Position numbers and translations under genes: made by a program
DNA from: Fictibacillus marinisediminis
GTDB taxonomy: Bacteria; Bacillota; Bacilli; Bacillales; Fictibacillaceae
Assembly (NCBI RefSeq): GCF_023149135.1
Contig: NZ_JAIWJX010000002.1
Span: 2,666,001 to 2,730,000, forward strand
Length of the DNA: 64,000 nucleotides
Direction of reading: 5' to 3'
The notes under the pieces: model-generated
Database searches by the model: none
What the model was told of the DNA's origin: nothing
What the model saw: only the letters and a program-made list of their open reading frames with translations
Shown here: positions 31,482-39,055 of the stretch, piece by piece
Layout: the number at the start of each line of letters is the position of its first letter
How positions within the stretch are numbered: position 1 is the stretch's first letter

Positions 31482-32049
31482 AAAGTCCCTTCACCTCTAT
31501 AATTTTTCTTACATCATCCGGAATTAAATATTTTGTGTTCTCTCCAGCTGCTATTCTCTTTCTGATCAGGGTCGAAGAAACATCAAAAACCGGTACTTCC
31601 AGCAAATGGACTCCATAAGGATTATGGTTTTCATCAAGGGGATGGCCGCTGCGGTTAATACCGATAAAGGTTACAAGCCGGCTAAGCTCCTCGATCCCAT
31701 GCCAAGTGGATAACGAATCAGCCATGTCACCGCCAATAATGAAAAAATAATGATGGTTCGGTTCCCTCTTTTTAAGTTCCCTGATGGTATCTATAGTATA
31801 TGAAGGGCCTTCCCTTTCAAACTCTATAAGAGAGAGGGAAAATTTAGAATTTCCCTGGATGGCAGCTTTTACTAAGTCGATCCGGTCCTCTGCTGAAACA
31901 CCTGATACCAATTCCTTATGAGGCGGATGGCTTGCCGGAAGCCATTCAACCCTATCAAGTGAAAATGCGGCTAATGCCTCCTGGGCAATGAGAAGATGCC
32001 CGTTATGCGGAGGGTGGAAAGAGCCGCCGAAAATACCGATTCTCGCCAT
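31459..32049 (-). CDS. nadD: Nicotinate-nucleotide adenylyltransferase NadD
   Basis: A 196-residue nucleotidyltransferase that makes deamido-NAD from nicotinate mononucleotide and ATP. The ATP-binding GIFGGSFHPPHNGHLLIAQEA is at the N-terminus and the ISSTLIRKRI-type motif appears as VSSTLIRKRIAAG near residue 157. Normal length. Follows yhbY in the operon. Confidence 0.96.
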   Translation of the reverse strand: MARIGIFGGSFHPPHNGHLLIAQEALAAFSLDRVEWLPASHPPHKELVSGVSAEDRIDLVKAAIQGNSKFSLSLIEFEREGPSYTIDTIRELKKREPNHHYFFIIGGDMADSLSTWHGIEELSRLVTFIGINRSGHPLDENHNPYGVHLLEVPVFDVSSTLIRKRIAAGENTKYLIPDDVRKIIEVKGLYGSRRSP

Positions 32050-32061
32050 GTAATCAATCCT

Positions 32062-32352
32062 TTACGGAAGTACAATCTCTTTATTTTCTTTAGATTCTTT
32101 ATAGAGAATAATGACATTTCCAATCACTTGCACGAGGTTGGCCTTTGCGCCTTTAACCAATGTCTGAGCGACGTCTTCCTTGCTTTGCTCGCAATTTTGC
32201 AGGATGCTGACCTTGATTAACTCACGCGCCTCAAGTGCATCTTCAATTTGCTTGACCATATTGCTGTTGACTCCGCCTTTTCCAACTTGAAAAATAGGCT
32301 GAATCGGATTTGCTTTTGAACGTAAAAAACGTTTTTGTTTACCTGTTAACAT
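32062..32352 (-). CDS. yhbY: CRM-domain RNA-binding protein YhbY
   Basis: A 96-residue single CRM-domain protein: LTGKQKRFLRSKANPIQPIFQVGKGG and the GxxG loop region, with VIGNVIILYKESKEN at the end. CRM proteins bind pre-50S particles. It overlaps aroE by 14 bases. B. subtilis name yqeI. Confidence 0.93.
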   Translation of the reverse strand: MLTGKQKRFLRSKANPIQPIFQVGKGGVNSNMVKQIEDALEARELIKVSILQNCEQSKEDVAQTLVKGAKANLVQVIGNVIILYKESKENKEIVLP

Positions 32353-33181
32353 AATTTCCTCCCAATTTCTCGATCACGATCGTTTCCATCAGTTCGATGT
32401 CTGGCTGCATACCTGTCCACTTCTCAAAAGAAAGAGCACCTTGAAGAACCAGCATGGACACTCCGTTGTCAATAACTGCTCCCCGCTTCTCACCTTCCTG
32501 CAAAAAAGCAGTTTTATACGGGTTGTATATGATATCAGAGAGTACTGTACCCGGTGCAAGATGATGGAGATCGATAGGAGTGCTCCCATCATTCTTCATT
32601 CCGATAGACGTCGTGTTAATTACGATTTGAAAATCTGAAAGAACGGCAGCTGCTTCTTGTAAGCTCATTACCTTGTCATGCTCTCTCAAACACTCTATTT
32701 GAATATCTCTTGCTTTTTCCATCGTCCGGTTAGCAATGACGATGGATTTAGGAGCCGTTTGCGCCAGAGCATAACCAATCGCTCTGGATGCCCCGCCTGC
32801 TCCAATAATAAGAACATTCGCTTGCTCAATAGGAAAATGGACATGCCGTATTAATCCTTTTACAAAACCAGCCCCGTCCGTATTGTATCCAATCAGCTTT
32901 CCGTTCTCATTCAACACCGTATTTACGGCTCCGATCTTTTTAGCCTCGTCCGAAATTTTGTCCAGATAGGGCATAATGGTTTGTTTATGCGGAATCGTCA
33001 CATTCCAGCCTGCAAAACCCTTTGTTCTCATATTGTAAATTGCCTCTTCCAAACGATCAGGATGAACTTCATATTTGTCATAATAAAAAGGAAGCCCTGA
33101 TTTTTGAAAAGCTGCGTTATGCATCTCCGGTGACATGGAATGGCTGACAGGATATCCAATTAGACCGACTAATTTTTTCAT
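32339..33181 (-). CDS. aroE: Shikimate dehydrogenase
   Basis: A 280-residue AroE that reduces 3-dehydroshikimate with NADPH. Substrate motif GYPVSHSMSPEMHNAAF at the N-terminus, catalytic lysine in WNVTIPHKQTIMPYLD, NADP-binding VLIIGAGGASRAIGYAL and NRTMEKA. I start at ATG 33181 with GGGAG upstream; an in-frame GTG lies at 33190. Between yqeH and yhbY as in B. subtilis. Confidence 0.96.
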   Translation of the reverse strand: MKKLVGLIGYPVSHSMSPEMHNAAFQKSGLPFYYDKYEVHPDRLEEAIYNMRTKGFAGWNVTIPHKQTIMPYLDKISDEAKKIGAVNTVLNENGKLIGYNTDGAGFVKGLIRHVHFPIEQANVLIIGAGGASRAIGYALAQTAPKSIVIANRTMEKARDIQIECLREHDKVMSLQEAAAVLSDFQIVINTTSIGMKNDGSTPIDLHHLAPGTVLSDIIYNPYKTAFLQEGEKRGAVIDNGVSMLVLQGALSFEKWTGMQPDIELMETIVIEKLGGNYVNR

Positions 33182-33196
33182 TTTGATCACTCCCGG

Positions 33197-34297
33197 CTAT
33201 ATGAGTGAAGGCCTCAATGTTACCGCAACGCCTTCAGGTGCATATGCTGCGATTTGAGCGCCCGGTTCTTTAACCGACACCCATCCAAGTCCAGAAAAGA
33301 CAACATCAGTATCTTTATCTTTGATCTTAAATTCATGCCTTCTGAGAGGCGGCAGATTCTCAGCATCCGAAGGCGGCGACAAAAGATCACCCAGATGGTT
33401 CTTGTATAGTTCATCCGCCTTTTCAAGCTTGGTTCTATGAATGGTTAACTCATTGGAAACGTGGCAGACAAACGACCTTCGTCCCCCACTGATGTAATCA
33501 AACCTGGCCAGTCCGCCTAAAAATAAAGTCTGGCCTTCATTTACCTGATAAACCATCGGCTTTATTTCTTTTTTGGGCATGATGATTTTCAATTCATTCT
33601 TCCCGACAAAGTGAGCCATCTGATGATGGTTGATGATTCCCGGCGTATCATACAGTGCTGTTTCAGCATCAAGCGGTATATCGATCAAATTCAGTGTTGT
33701 ACCAGGAAAGTGAGAGGTTGTGATAATATCATCCTGTTCTGTTCCAAGCTGTTTGATCAGGCCATTAATGAAAGTGGACTTTCCTACATTGGTACAGCCG
33801 ACAACGTAGACATCCTTGCCATCTCTCAGTTCATCAATCCGTTCAGCTACGTCCAGCAGGCCGGTGCCTTTCGCTGCAGAAACCAGGTGTACTTCTTCTG
33901 CCTTTACACCAAGTTCCTTTGCCATAGTTGACATCCATTGAGTCATCCTGTTTTTATTGACCGATTTTGGAAGCAAATCCACCTTGTTTCCTACAAGTAT
34001 AAGCTTATTGCGTCCAATGTAGCGGTGTATACCAGGAAGCCACGAGCCGTTGAAATCAAAGATATCTACAATTTTGACGACAAGGGCATCTGTTTCTCCA
34101 ATTCCTGACAAAATTTTCCGGTAATCGTCATCGGTAAGGCTGACATCTTGAATCTCGTTATAATGCTTAAGACGGAAACAACGCTGGCAGATCACAGCAT
34201 CCCTTTTTAAACTGGACGGCGGTGCATAGCCTAGCTCGTCCTTATTTTCCGTCTGAATGGGTGCTCCGCATCCAATACATTTAATTTGTTCCTTCAA
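33197..34297 (-). CDS. yqeH: Ribosome biogenesis GTPase YqeH
   Basis: A 366-residue circularly permuted GTPase needed for 30S assembly. N-terminal zinc finger CIGCGAPIQ...CQRCFRL, then the G motifs in permuted order: G4 VGNKVDLLP (near 102), G5 VSAAKGTG, G1 GCTNVGKSTFINGL (near 167), G3 DTPGI. A C-terminal domain ends the protein. Normal length; starts two bases after yqeG. Confidence 0.96.
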   Translation of the reverse strand: MKEQIKCIGCGAPIQTENKDELGYAPPSSLKRDAVICQRCFRLKHYNEIQDVSLTDDDYRKILSGIGETDALVVKIVDIFDFNGSWLPGIHRYIGRNKLILVGNKVDLLPKSVNKNRMTQWMSTMAKELGVKAEEVHLVSAAKGTGLLDVAERIDELRDGKDVYVVGCTNVGKSTFINGLIKQLGTEQDDIITTSHFPGTTLNLIDIPLDAETALYDTPGIINHHQMAHFVGKNELKIIMPKKEIKPMVYQVNEGQTLFLGGLARFDYISGGRRSFVCHVSNELTIHRTKLEKADELYKNHLGDLLSPPSDAENLPPLRRHEFKIKDKDTDVVFSGLGWVSVKEPGAQIAAYAPEGVAVTLRPSLI

Positions 34298-34299
34298 TC

Positions 34300-34815
34300 T
34301 TATTCCTCCCAGTTAAGCATGCCTTTCCTTTTCATCCATGATAAAATCATTCTTTCAATTTTCCTGTTTACTCTTGTCCATAGACCATCGGTGCTTGCCA
34401 CAGGTACAACCATGATCGTATGGAGACCCAGCCGATTCCCGCCAAGGACATCCGTCAGCAGCTGATCACCGATAACTACAATTTCTTCACGTTGAAGTTT
34501 CATATCACGAATAGCCCGCTTGAATGCACGGGACATTGGTTTTCTGGCACTATAAATAAACGGAATTTTAACTGGATCGGAGAAGCTGCTCACACGCTGC
34601 TGCGTGTTATTTGAAACAATTGTAATTAAAATTCCCTTTTCTTTAAAAGAGCTAAACCATTTTAAAAGTTCAGGAGTAGCTTCCGGCCGATCCCATTCAA
34701 CCAGGGTATTATCCAGGTCCGTAATGATCCCTTTTACATTTCGTTTCACTAGCATTTCAGGGGTTATATCAAAAATGCTCTGGACATGTTCATCCGGCAA
34801 AAATTTTTTTAACAT
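34300..34815 (-). CDS. yqeG: HAD-family phosphatase YqeG
   Basis: A 171-residue HAD hydrolase of the YqeG/IIIA group. Catalytic DxD as GIITDLDNTLVEWDRPEA near residue 35; ITIVSNN (motif II) and VVIGDQLLTDVLGGNRLG (motif IV) follow. ATG 34815 has GAGGTGTCCAGC upstream; an open frame reaches 34839. First gene of the operon that runs to yqeM. Physiological substrate unknown. Confidence 0.92.
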   Translation of the reverse strand: MLKKFLPDEHVQSIFDITPEMLVKRNVKGIITDLDNTLVEWDRPEATPELLKWFSSFKEKGILITIVSNNTQQRVSSFSDPVKIPFIYSARKPMSRAFKRAIRDMKLQREEIVVIGDQLLTDVLGGNRLGLHTIMVVPVASTDGLWTRVNRKIERMILSWMKRKGMLNWEE

Positions 34816-34856
34816 GCTGGACACCTCTATACTATTCATTCAGATTACACTTTTAC

Positions 34857-34884
34857 ATTGTACCAGTTATTCGACGGGTAACAA
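34857..34884 (-). promoter_or_regulatory. Probable SigA promoter of the yqeG operon
   Basis: Minus strand: -35 TTGTTA (34884-34879), 16-base spacer, -10 TACAAT (34862-34857), about 40 bases upstream of the yqeG start. Confidence 0.6.
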
Positions 34885-34971
34885 CTTTTTTATTGTTTTA
34901 AGATACATTTGCCTGGAAAGTATGCATTCTTTTAAAGAAAAGTTTTCGACAAAATGTTCGCATTCCGACAA

Positions 34972-35071
34972 TGTGGATAACTTTATTAACATTATTCCTC
35001 TATGCAATGAGCAGAATTTTCTGTCTTATCTACATGCTACCCACAAGTTATCCACCAAACATTGTGGATAA
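34972..35071. promoter_or_regulatory. Cluster of DnaA boxes upstream of sda
   Basis: Two perfect boxes TGTGGATAA (34972-34980 and 35063-35071) and two one-mismatch boxes, TTATCTACA (35026-35034) and TTATCCACC (35048-35056). In B. subtilis DnaA activates sda through such boxes, linking replication initiation to a block on sporulation. The remaining part of 34885-35180 shows no gene. Confidence 0.85.
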
Positions 35072-35179
35072 TCGAACGATTGTTCTGTTCCATGTTTCAT
35101 GTTAAGCTGATTTTAGAAAACTACCCGAACATATAGTTTATGCGGATCTATGAGAAATCATGACACATACAGCAATTAA

Positions 35180-35197
35180 AATGCATCAATATGCATT
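35180..35197 (+). other. Hairpin in the sda leader
   Basis: AATGCAT-CAAT-ATGCATT, a perfect 7-base stem, lies seven bases before the strong AGGAGGTGAAC ribosome binding site. Confidence 0.55.
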
Positions 35198-35239
35198 AAA
35201 AACAGGAGGTGAACATGCCACCCGATTGGCATCTCACTT

Positions 35240-35395
35240 ATGGAAAACTTATCGGACGAACTGTTGATCGAATCTTATTTTAAAGCAAAAGAACTTCAAT
35301 TAAGTACAGACTTTATTTCATTGATTCAAAAAGAGATCGAACGCAGATCACTTCAGACCCGTCTCAGCACTCACTTTTGGAAAGCCCATCACTAA
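35240..35395 (+). CDS. sda: Sporulation checkpoint inhibitor Sda
   Basis: A 51-residue protein: [20 protein letters not shown] and [15 protein letters not shown] match the helical hairpin of Sda, which binds histidine kinase KinA and stops phosphorelay signalling when replication is perturbed. It follows DnaA boxes and sits beside yqeG, as in B. subtilis. The ATG at 35240 lacks a good ribosome binding site; the strong AGGAGGTGAAC at 35204-35214 instead faces ATG 35215, which opens a 22-codon frame (ending at 35283) that overlaps sda in the +1 frame. Either coupling or an indel explains this. Confidence 0.88.
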   Translation: MENLSDELLIESYFKAKELQLSTDFISLIQKEIERRSLQTRLSTHFWKAHH

Positions 35396-35411
35396 AAATG
35401 GGCTTTTTTTT
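35381..35411 (+). terminator. Terminator overlapping the end of sda
   Basis: AAAGCCCAT/ATGGGCTTT hairpin followed by T7; the sda stop codon is in its loop. The following 35412-35684 is AT-rich with no recognisable gene. Confidence 0.9.
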
Positions 35412-35684
35412 ATGCCTTAAGTAATTCATTTAGTTCTCAATTTAATAGTAGGCATGTTTTCTGGAAATGATACAGTGTTCTATTCCAAAGTTCTCACCCT
35501 TTTTATTTCTATTAAATAGGAAGAAACAGAAACAGGGACTTATTGCCAATTATCCCCTTTCCAATTTTATAAAATTAACATATAATGATAAGAATCAAAT
35601 ATATTTCATTAATAGTGAATAATATTAATACACAAGTACTCTTTCCATTCAGATGAAGAAAGGTACAGGGAGTGATGTGATGTT

Positions 35685-36230
35685 ATGTCCATGATTGCAA
35701 GAGAGCGGGTTGACTCTACAGTTAAGAAAATGAAAGGCCAAACGGCCAACGTTCTTACGCTGATCAACCTTTCACTAGGTGCTCTCGCTTTGATGTTTAT
35801 TTTTAAAGATGATTTAAAAGTTGGCTTTATTCTAATTTTTTTAGCAGGCCTTTTTGACAGATTTGATGGTATGGTTGCACGGAAATTAAACATAGAATCA
35901 GAATTTGGTAAGCAGCTGGATTCACTGTGTGACTTAATTTCCTTCGGGATTGCACCTGCATTCCTGCTGTATCAGGGCTCTCTTTTCAATTTTGGGGTTC
36001 CCGGCATTATTTTTACCATTCTATTTATCGTGTGTGGAGCGATGCGTCTGGCACGATTCAATATTACCGAATTCAACGGTTCCTTCGTCGGTGTTCCAAT
36101 CACTGTGGCAGGGTGTATCATCGCCATGTGCTATCTTCTTATCCCTTTTGTTCCAGGATATGTTTTTATGTTTTTCATCATCGCTTTTGCTTTTCTAATG
36201 ATCAGTTCGATCTCCATCCAGAAAAGGTAA
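35685..36230 (+). CDS. pssA: CDP-diacylglycerol-serine O-phosphatidyltransferase
   Basis: A 181-residue integral membrane enzyme that makes phosphatidylserine, the precursor of phosphatidylethanolamine. The CDP-alcohol phosphotransferase signature D-G-x2-A-R-x8-G-x3-D-x3-D is complete: DGMVARKLNI, then EFGKQLDSLCD, near residues 65-87. Several membrane helices follow. It is a one-gene unit here; the psd gene that follows in B. subtilis is not nearby. AGGGAG lies about 12 bases before the ATG, a loose spacing. Confidence 0.93.
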   Translation: MSMIARERVDSTVKKMKGQTANVLTLINLSLGALALMFIFKDDLKVGFILIFLAGLFDRFDGMVARKLNIESEFGKQLDSLCDLISFGIAPAFLLYQGSLFNFGVPGIIFTILFIVCGAMRLARFNITEFNGSFVGVPITVAGCIIAMCYLLIPFVPGYVFMFFIIAFAFLMISSISIQKR

Positions 36231-36232
36231 TT

Positions 36233-36264
36233 AAAAACCATGGCCGACTTGGGCCATGGTTTTG
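36233..36264. terminator. Shared terminator of pssA and the M3 peptidase
   Basis: AAAACCATGGCC/GGGCCATGGTTTT hairpin between converging genes. Confidence 0.88.
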
Positions 36265-36274
36265 TTGTGGCTTA

Positions 36275-38053
36275 TTATTTTGTCAGTTCAAGAAATTCCT
36301 TCACATCTTCCATTGCAACCTCTATGCCCTTTTTCCAGAACGCCGGTTTGGTTACATCTTCATTCAAGTGTTTCATCGCCAATTCCTCGACCGTCATGCT
36401 TGCCGTATCTCTGAGAAGAGCGATGTACTTCTCTTCGAAACTGCTGCCTTCTATTTTGGCAATCGCATAAATGCAGGCACTGAACAAATACCCAAACGTA
36501 TATGGGAAATTGTAAAATGGAACGTCGGTAATATAGAAATGAAGCTTAGAAGCCCAGAAATATGGATGATAGCTTTCAAGAGAGCCGCAGAAGGCTTCTT
36601 TTTGTGCTTCAGCCATCAATTCATTCAAACGCTCAACAGGTACAAGCCCTTTTTTGCGCTCTTCATAAAATCTAGTCTCAAACAAGAACCGGGCATGAAT
36701 GTTCATAAAAAAGGCTACAGAGCGCTGTGCTTTATCTTCAAGCAGGGCAATCTTTTCTTCTTTTGTTTTCGCATTCTTTACTGCAGCATCTGATACGACC
36801 ATTTCAGCGAAAGTAGACGCGGTTTCCGCGACATTCATCGCATAGTCAGTAGCCAGATAAGGCATATCTTCCATTACATATGAGTGGAAGGCATGGCCAA
36901 GTTCATGTGCTAGAGTGGAGACATTGCTTGGTGTGCCCGAAAACGTCATGAAAATTCGTGTTTCGTTCTTTACCGGGAAACCAGTACAGAATCCACCAGG
37001 CCTTTTACCTGTACGGTCTTCCGCTTCAATCCATTGCTTTTCGAACGCTTGTTTTGAGAACTCTGCCATCTTAGGGCTGAAGGACTGAAACTGCTCGACA
37101 ATAAAGTTGGCCGCTTCATCATAGCTCATTTTGCTGTCGGCACTTGATAATGGTGCATCAACATCGTGCCAGCTTAATTTATCCAAGCCAAGGAGAGAAG
37201 CTTTTCTGTCCAGGTAGGACACGAAAAGACCTTTATTCTCTTCGATTGCCTGCCACATGGCGTTCAGCGTATCAGCAGACATGCGGTTGATATCAAGCGG
37301 TTCTTTCAGCACTTCGTCCCACTTGCGATGCTTATATAGGCTGTTTCGGAACCCTGCAATATGATTTAAAGCTTCTGCACAATAATCACCCTGCTGATCC
37401 CATGCTTCCGTATATTTAGCGAATACCGTTTCTCTTTCCTGCCTGTCCGCACTTGTCATCCGGTTTTCTGCCTGGCCGACAGAAAGCGTTTCTTTCTTGC
37501 CGCTCAGTTCTACCTCGATGCCGATTTTCCCTACGACTGTGTCATAGAGGGTAGACCAGCTATGATACCCATCCACGGCCAGGTCATTCATCAAAGCTTC
37601 TTGTTCATAAGACAATTTTTGAGACGCAAGATTACGTCTCTCATTTAACGAAAATGCAATGCTGGACAAATATTCGCTTTGAAGGGCTTCGTTCCACTCT
37701 TCATCCGGAATTTCAGCCATCTTATTATCAAGAAGCACCAGAATGGTAGTGTAGGCCGCATTCATAGACTCGAGCTTTCCGCGAAGATTTAAAGCCTGTT
37801 TGTCATTAACATCTTGAGCAGCAAGACACCCAACATAGGAGATACATTCATTCAATAAGGCAGCTGTTTCTTGAACATCCTTCACGATCACCTGAAATGA
37901 TTCCTCTGAAAACTGAAAGTCTTCTACCTTTTTGTTTAGAGCCGCAAGCTGTGCTTCAATGCTGGAGATAGCAGATAAAAGCTCTTCCGATCGGCTACCT
38001 CCGCTGAATATAGAATCCAAATCCCAGCTCTCGCGCAATCCCTGTAATAGCAT
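36275..38053 (-). CDS. M3-family oligoendopeptidase (PepF-like)
   Basis: A 592-residue zinc metallopeptidase. The active site HELGHAFHSYVM lies near residue 389, with the third ligand Glu about 28 residues later in NVAETASTFAEMVVSD. Mostly helical, no signal peptide, so it acts on cytosolic oligopeptides. Close to Bacillus oligoendopeptidase F relatives; the exact subgroup cannot be fixed by eye. Single-gene unit. Confidence 0.92.
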   Translation of the reverse strand: MLLQGLRESWDLDSIFSGGSRSEELLSAISSIEAQLAALNKKVEDFQFSEESFQVIVKDVQETAALLNECISYVGCLAAQDVNDKQALNLRGKLESMNAAYTTILVLLDNKMAEIPDEEWNEALQSEYLSSIAFSLNERRNLASQKLSYEQEALMNDLAVDGYHSWSTLYDTVVGKIGIEVELSGKKETLSVGQAENRMTSADRQERETVFAKYTEAWDQQGDYCAEALNHIAGFRNSLYKHRKWDEVLKEPLDINRMSADTLNAMWQAIEENKGLFVSYLDRKASLLGLDKLSWHDVDAPLSSADSKMSYDEAANFIVEQFQSFSPKMAEFSKQAFEKQWIEAEDRTGKRPGGFCTGFPVKNETRIFMTFSGTPSNVSTLAHELGHAFHSYVMEDMPYLATDYAMNVAETASTFAEMVVSDAAVKNAKTKEEKIALLEDKAQRSVAFFMNIHARFLFETRFYEERKKGLVPVERLNELMAEAQKEAFCGSLESYHPYFWASKLHFYITDVPFYNFPYTFGYLFSACIYAIAKIEGSSFEEKYIALLRDTASMTVEELAMKHLNEDVTKPAFWKKGIEVAMEDVKEFLELTK

Positions 38054-38142
38054 GATAATCCCCCTTGTAAATAAAGTATTCGATCTTCTTCCATTATAAT
38101 GAAATTCTCAATAAAAATCGACTATTTAGTTTATTTAAAATA

Positions 38143-38173
38143 AAAAAACTCTTCTCCCTTACAGGAAAAGAGC
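38143..38173 (-). terminator. Terminator after the small membrane peptide gene
   Basis: Minus strand CTCTTTTCC/GGAGAAGAG hairpin followed by TTTTTTT, seven bases after the stop codon at 38181. Confidence 0.75.
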
Positions 38174-38180
38174 CAAAAAC

Positions 38181-38255
38181 CTATTCTGCGATGCAAAGAT
38201 ACATGAAATAGACTAATGTCAGGATCATAACTGCAAATAACAAAACTTCCTGCAT
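38181..38255 (-). CDS. 24-residue single-helix membrane peptide
   Basis: A very short frame, MQEVLLFAVMILTLVYFMYL followed by CIAE, almost wholly one membrane helix. AAGGAGG lies ten bases before the ATG and a terminator follows the stop at once, so it looks like a real small transcription unit. Not recognised; type I toxin, regulator of a membrane enzyme, or a transport accessory are all possible. The nearest transporter is mntH, 800 bases away on the other strand. Confidence 0.6.
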   Translation of the reverse strand: MQEVLLFAVMILTLVYFMYLCIAE

Positions 38256-38415
38256 ATTCCGCAGCCTCCTTATGTATATTTCTTACTTCATCTATTCCCT
38301 TTAATAATAGGTTCAATCCTAATTCCTGTTTTCCTTTTTAATTAAATTGTAAATTTCTTACTATTTTGTTTTTTTCAAGAGAGCTTGCTTAATTCATCTT
38401 TTTAAGGGGAGCACA

Positions 38416-38887
38416 TTGAAAAATAGAAAATGATCCAAAAGTAATTGAGATCAGCCGAACTTTGACCAAACAAGATTGGGCTTGTTCTTCTACCCTGATG
38501 TCTGTCGTCTTCTTCTTTCTCATGCTGGTCTCTGCAATAGTCTGGGTCGTACCCACGATTATTTTTCTCTTCATTATGTAAATGGTGAATACCAATCGAT
38601 TCGAGCAAGCTCCTGCCTGGATTTCCAATGCAGGAATAATGTTGTACCTAATTACACAATTTATCGTTATACAGAAGTTTTTTACTCACACCTTTTATTC
38701 TTTTGCTCCGAAGTACTTGATCTTCTCCGGCAGCAGCTATCTCATTCCCTTACTTCTGGCCGTTCTGGTAGGATGTTTTCTGAAATGGTCGAAGGATAAG
38801 GATTGGGGTATTCTTGAAACCGTTTCTTACTATGCTGTCGTGAACATTGTTCTGAGTATTTTTCTTATCGTGCCTTATGTACTTTAA
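38416..38887 (+). pseudogene. Broken small membrane protein gene
   Basis: Two hydrophobic frames that look like one gene. TTG 38416 has AAGGGGAG upstream but meets TGA at 38431. Dropping one base continues as DPKVIEISRTLTKQDW, then one membrane helix, to a TAA at 38579. ATG 38582 then opens 101 residues with about three more helices (ISNAGIMLYLITQFIVIQ, IPLLLAVLVGCFLKW, YAVVNIVLSIFLIVPYVL). A terminator follows. Read as a membrane protein of about 155 residues with one frameshift and one stop; alternatively the second part is a separate gene. Family not recognised. Confidence 0.55.
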
Positions 38888-38896
38888 CACGAGGAA

Positions 38897-38928
38897 AGGA
38901 AGCATAAATTCCGATGCTTCCTTTTTTG
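38897..38928 (+). terminator. Terminator after the broken membrane gene
   Basis: GGAAGCAT/ATGCTTCC hairpin followed by TTTTTT. Confidence 0.85.
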
Positions 38929-38939
38929 TTTCTTATTTG

Positions 38940-38968
38940 TTGCATTTTCCTGATTACTCGCATATATT
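38940..38968 (+). promoter_or_regulatory. SigA promoter of mntH
   Basis: -35 TTGCAT (38940-38945), 17-base spacer, -10 TATATT (38963-38968). Confidence 0.75.
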
Positions 38969-38981
38969 ATAGTCAAATCTC

Positions 38982-39007
38982 AAAAAGTTGAACAAAGGAA
39001 ACTTTTT
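38982..39007 (+). promoter_or_regulatory. MntR-like operator
   Basis: AAAAAGTT and AACTTTTT arms around GAACAAAGGA, resembling the AGTTTgcctTAAGGAAACT type MntR site. It lies just downstream of the -10 box, fitting Mn-dependent repression of mntH. The match is partial. Confidence 0.55.
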
Positions 39008-39055
39008 AACCTGAAGGACACCCTGTGACCTATTTCGCAAGGAAGGTGAGCAACA

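Noticed and set aside
34604..35071. 155-residue plus-strand frame over yqeG and the DnaA boxes
   Set aside because: Antisense to yqeG, then runs through the DnaA-box region; no ribosome binding site.
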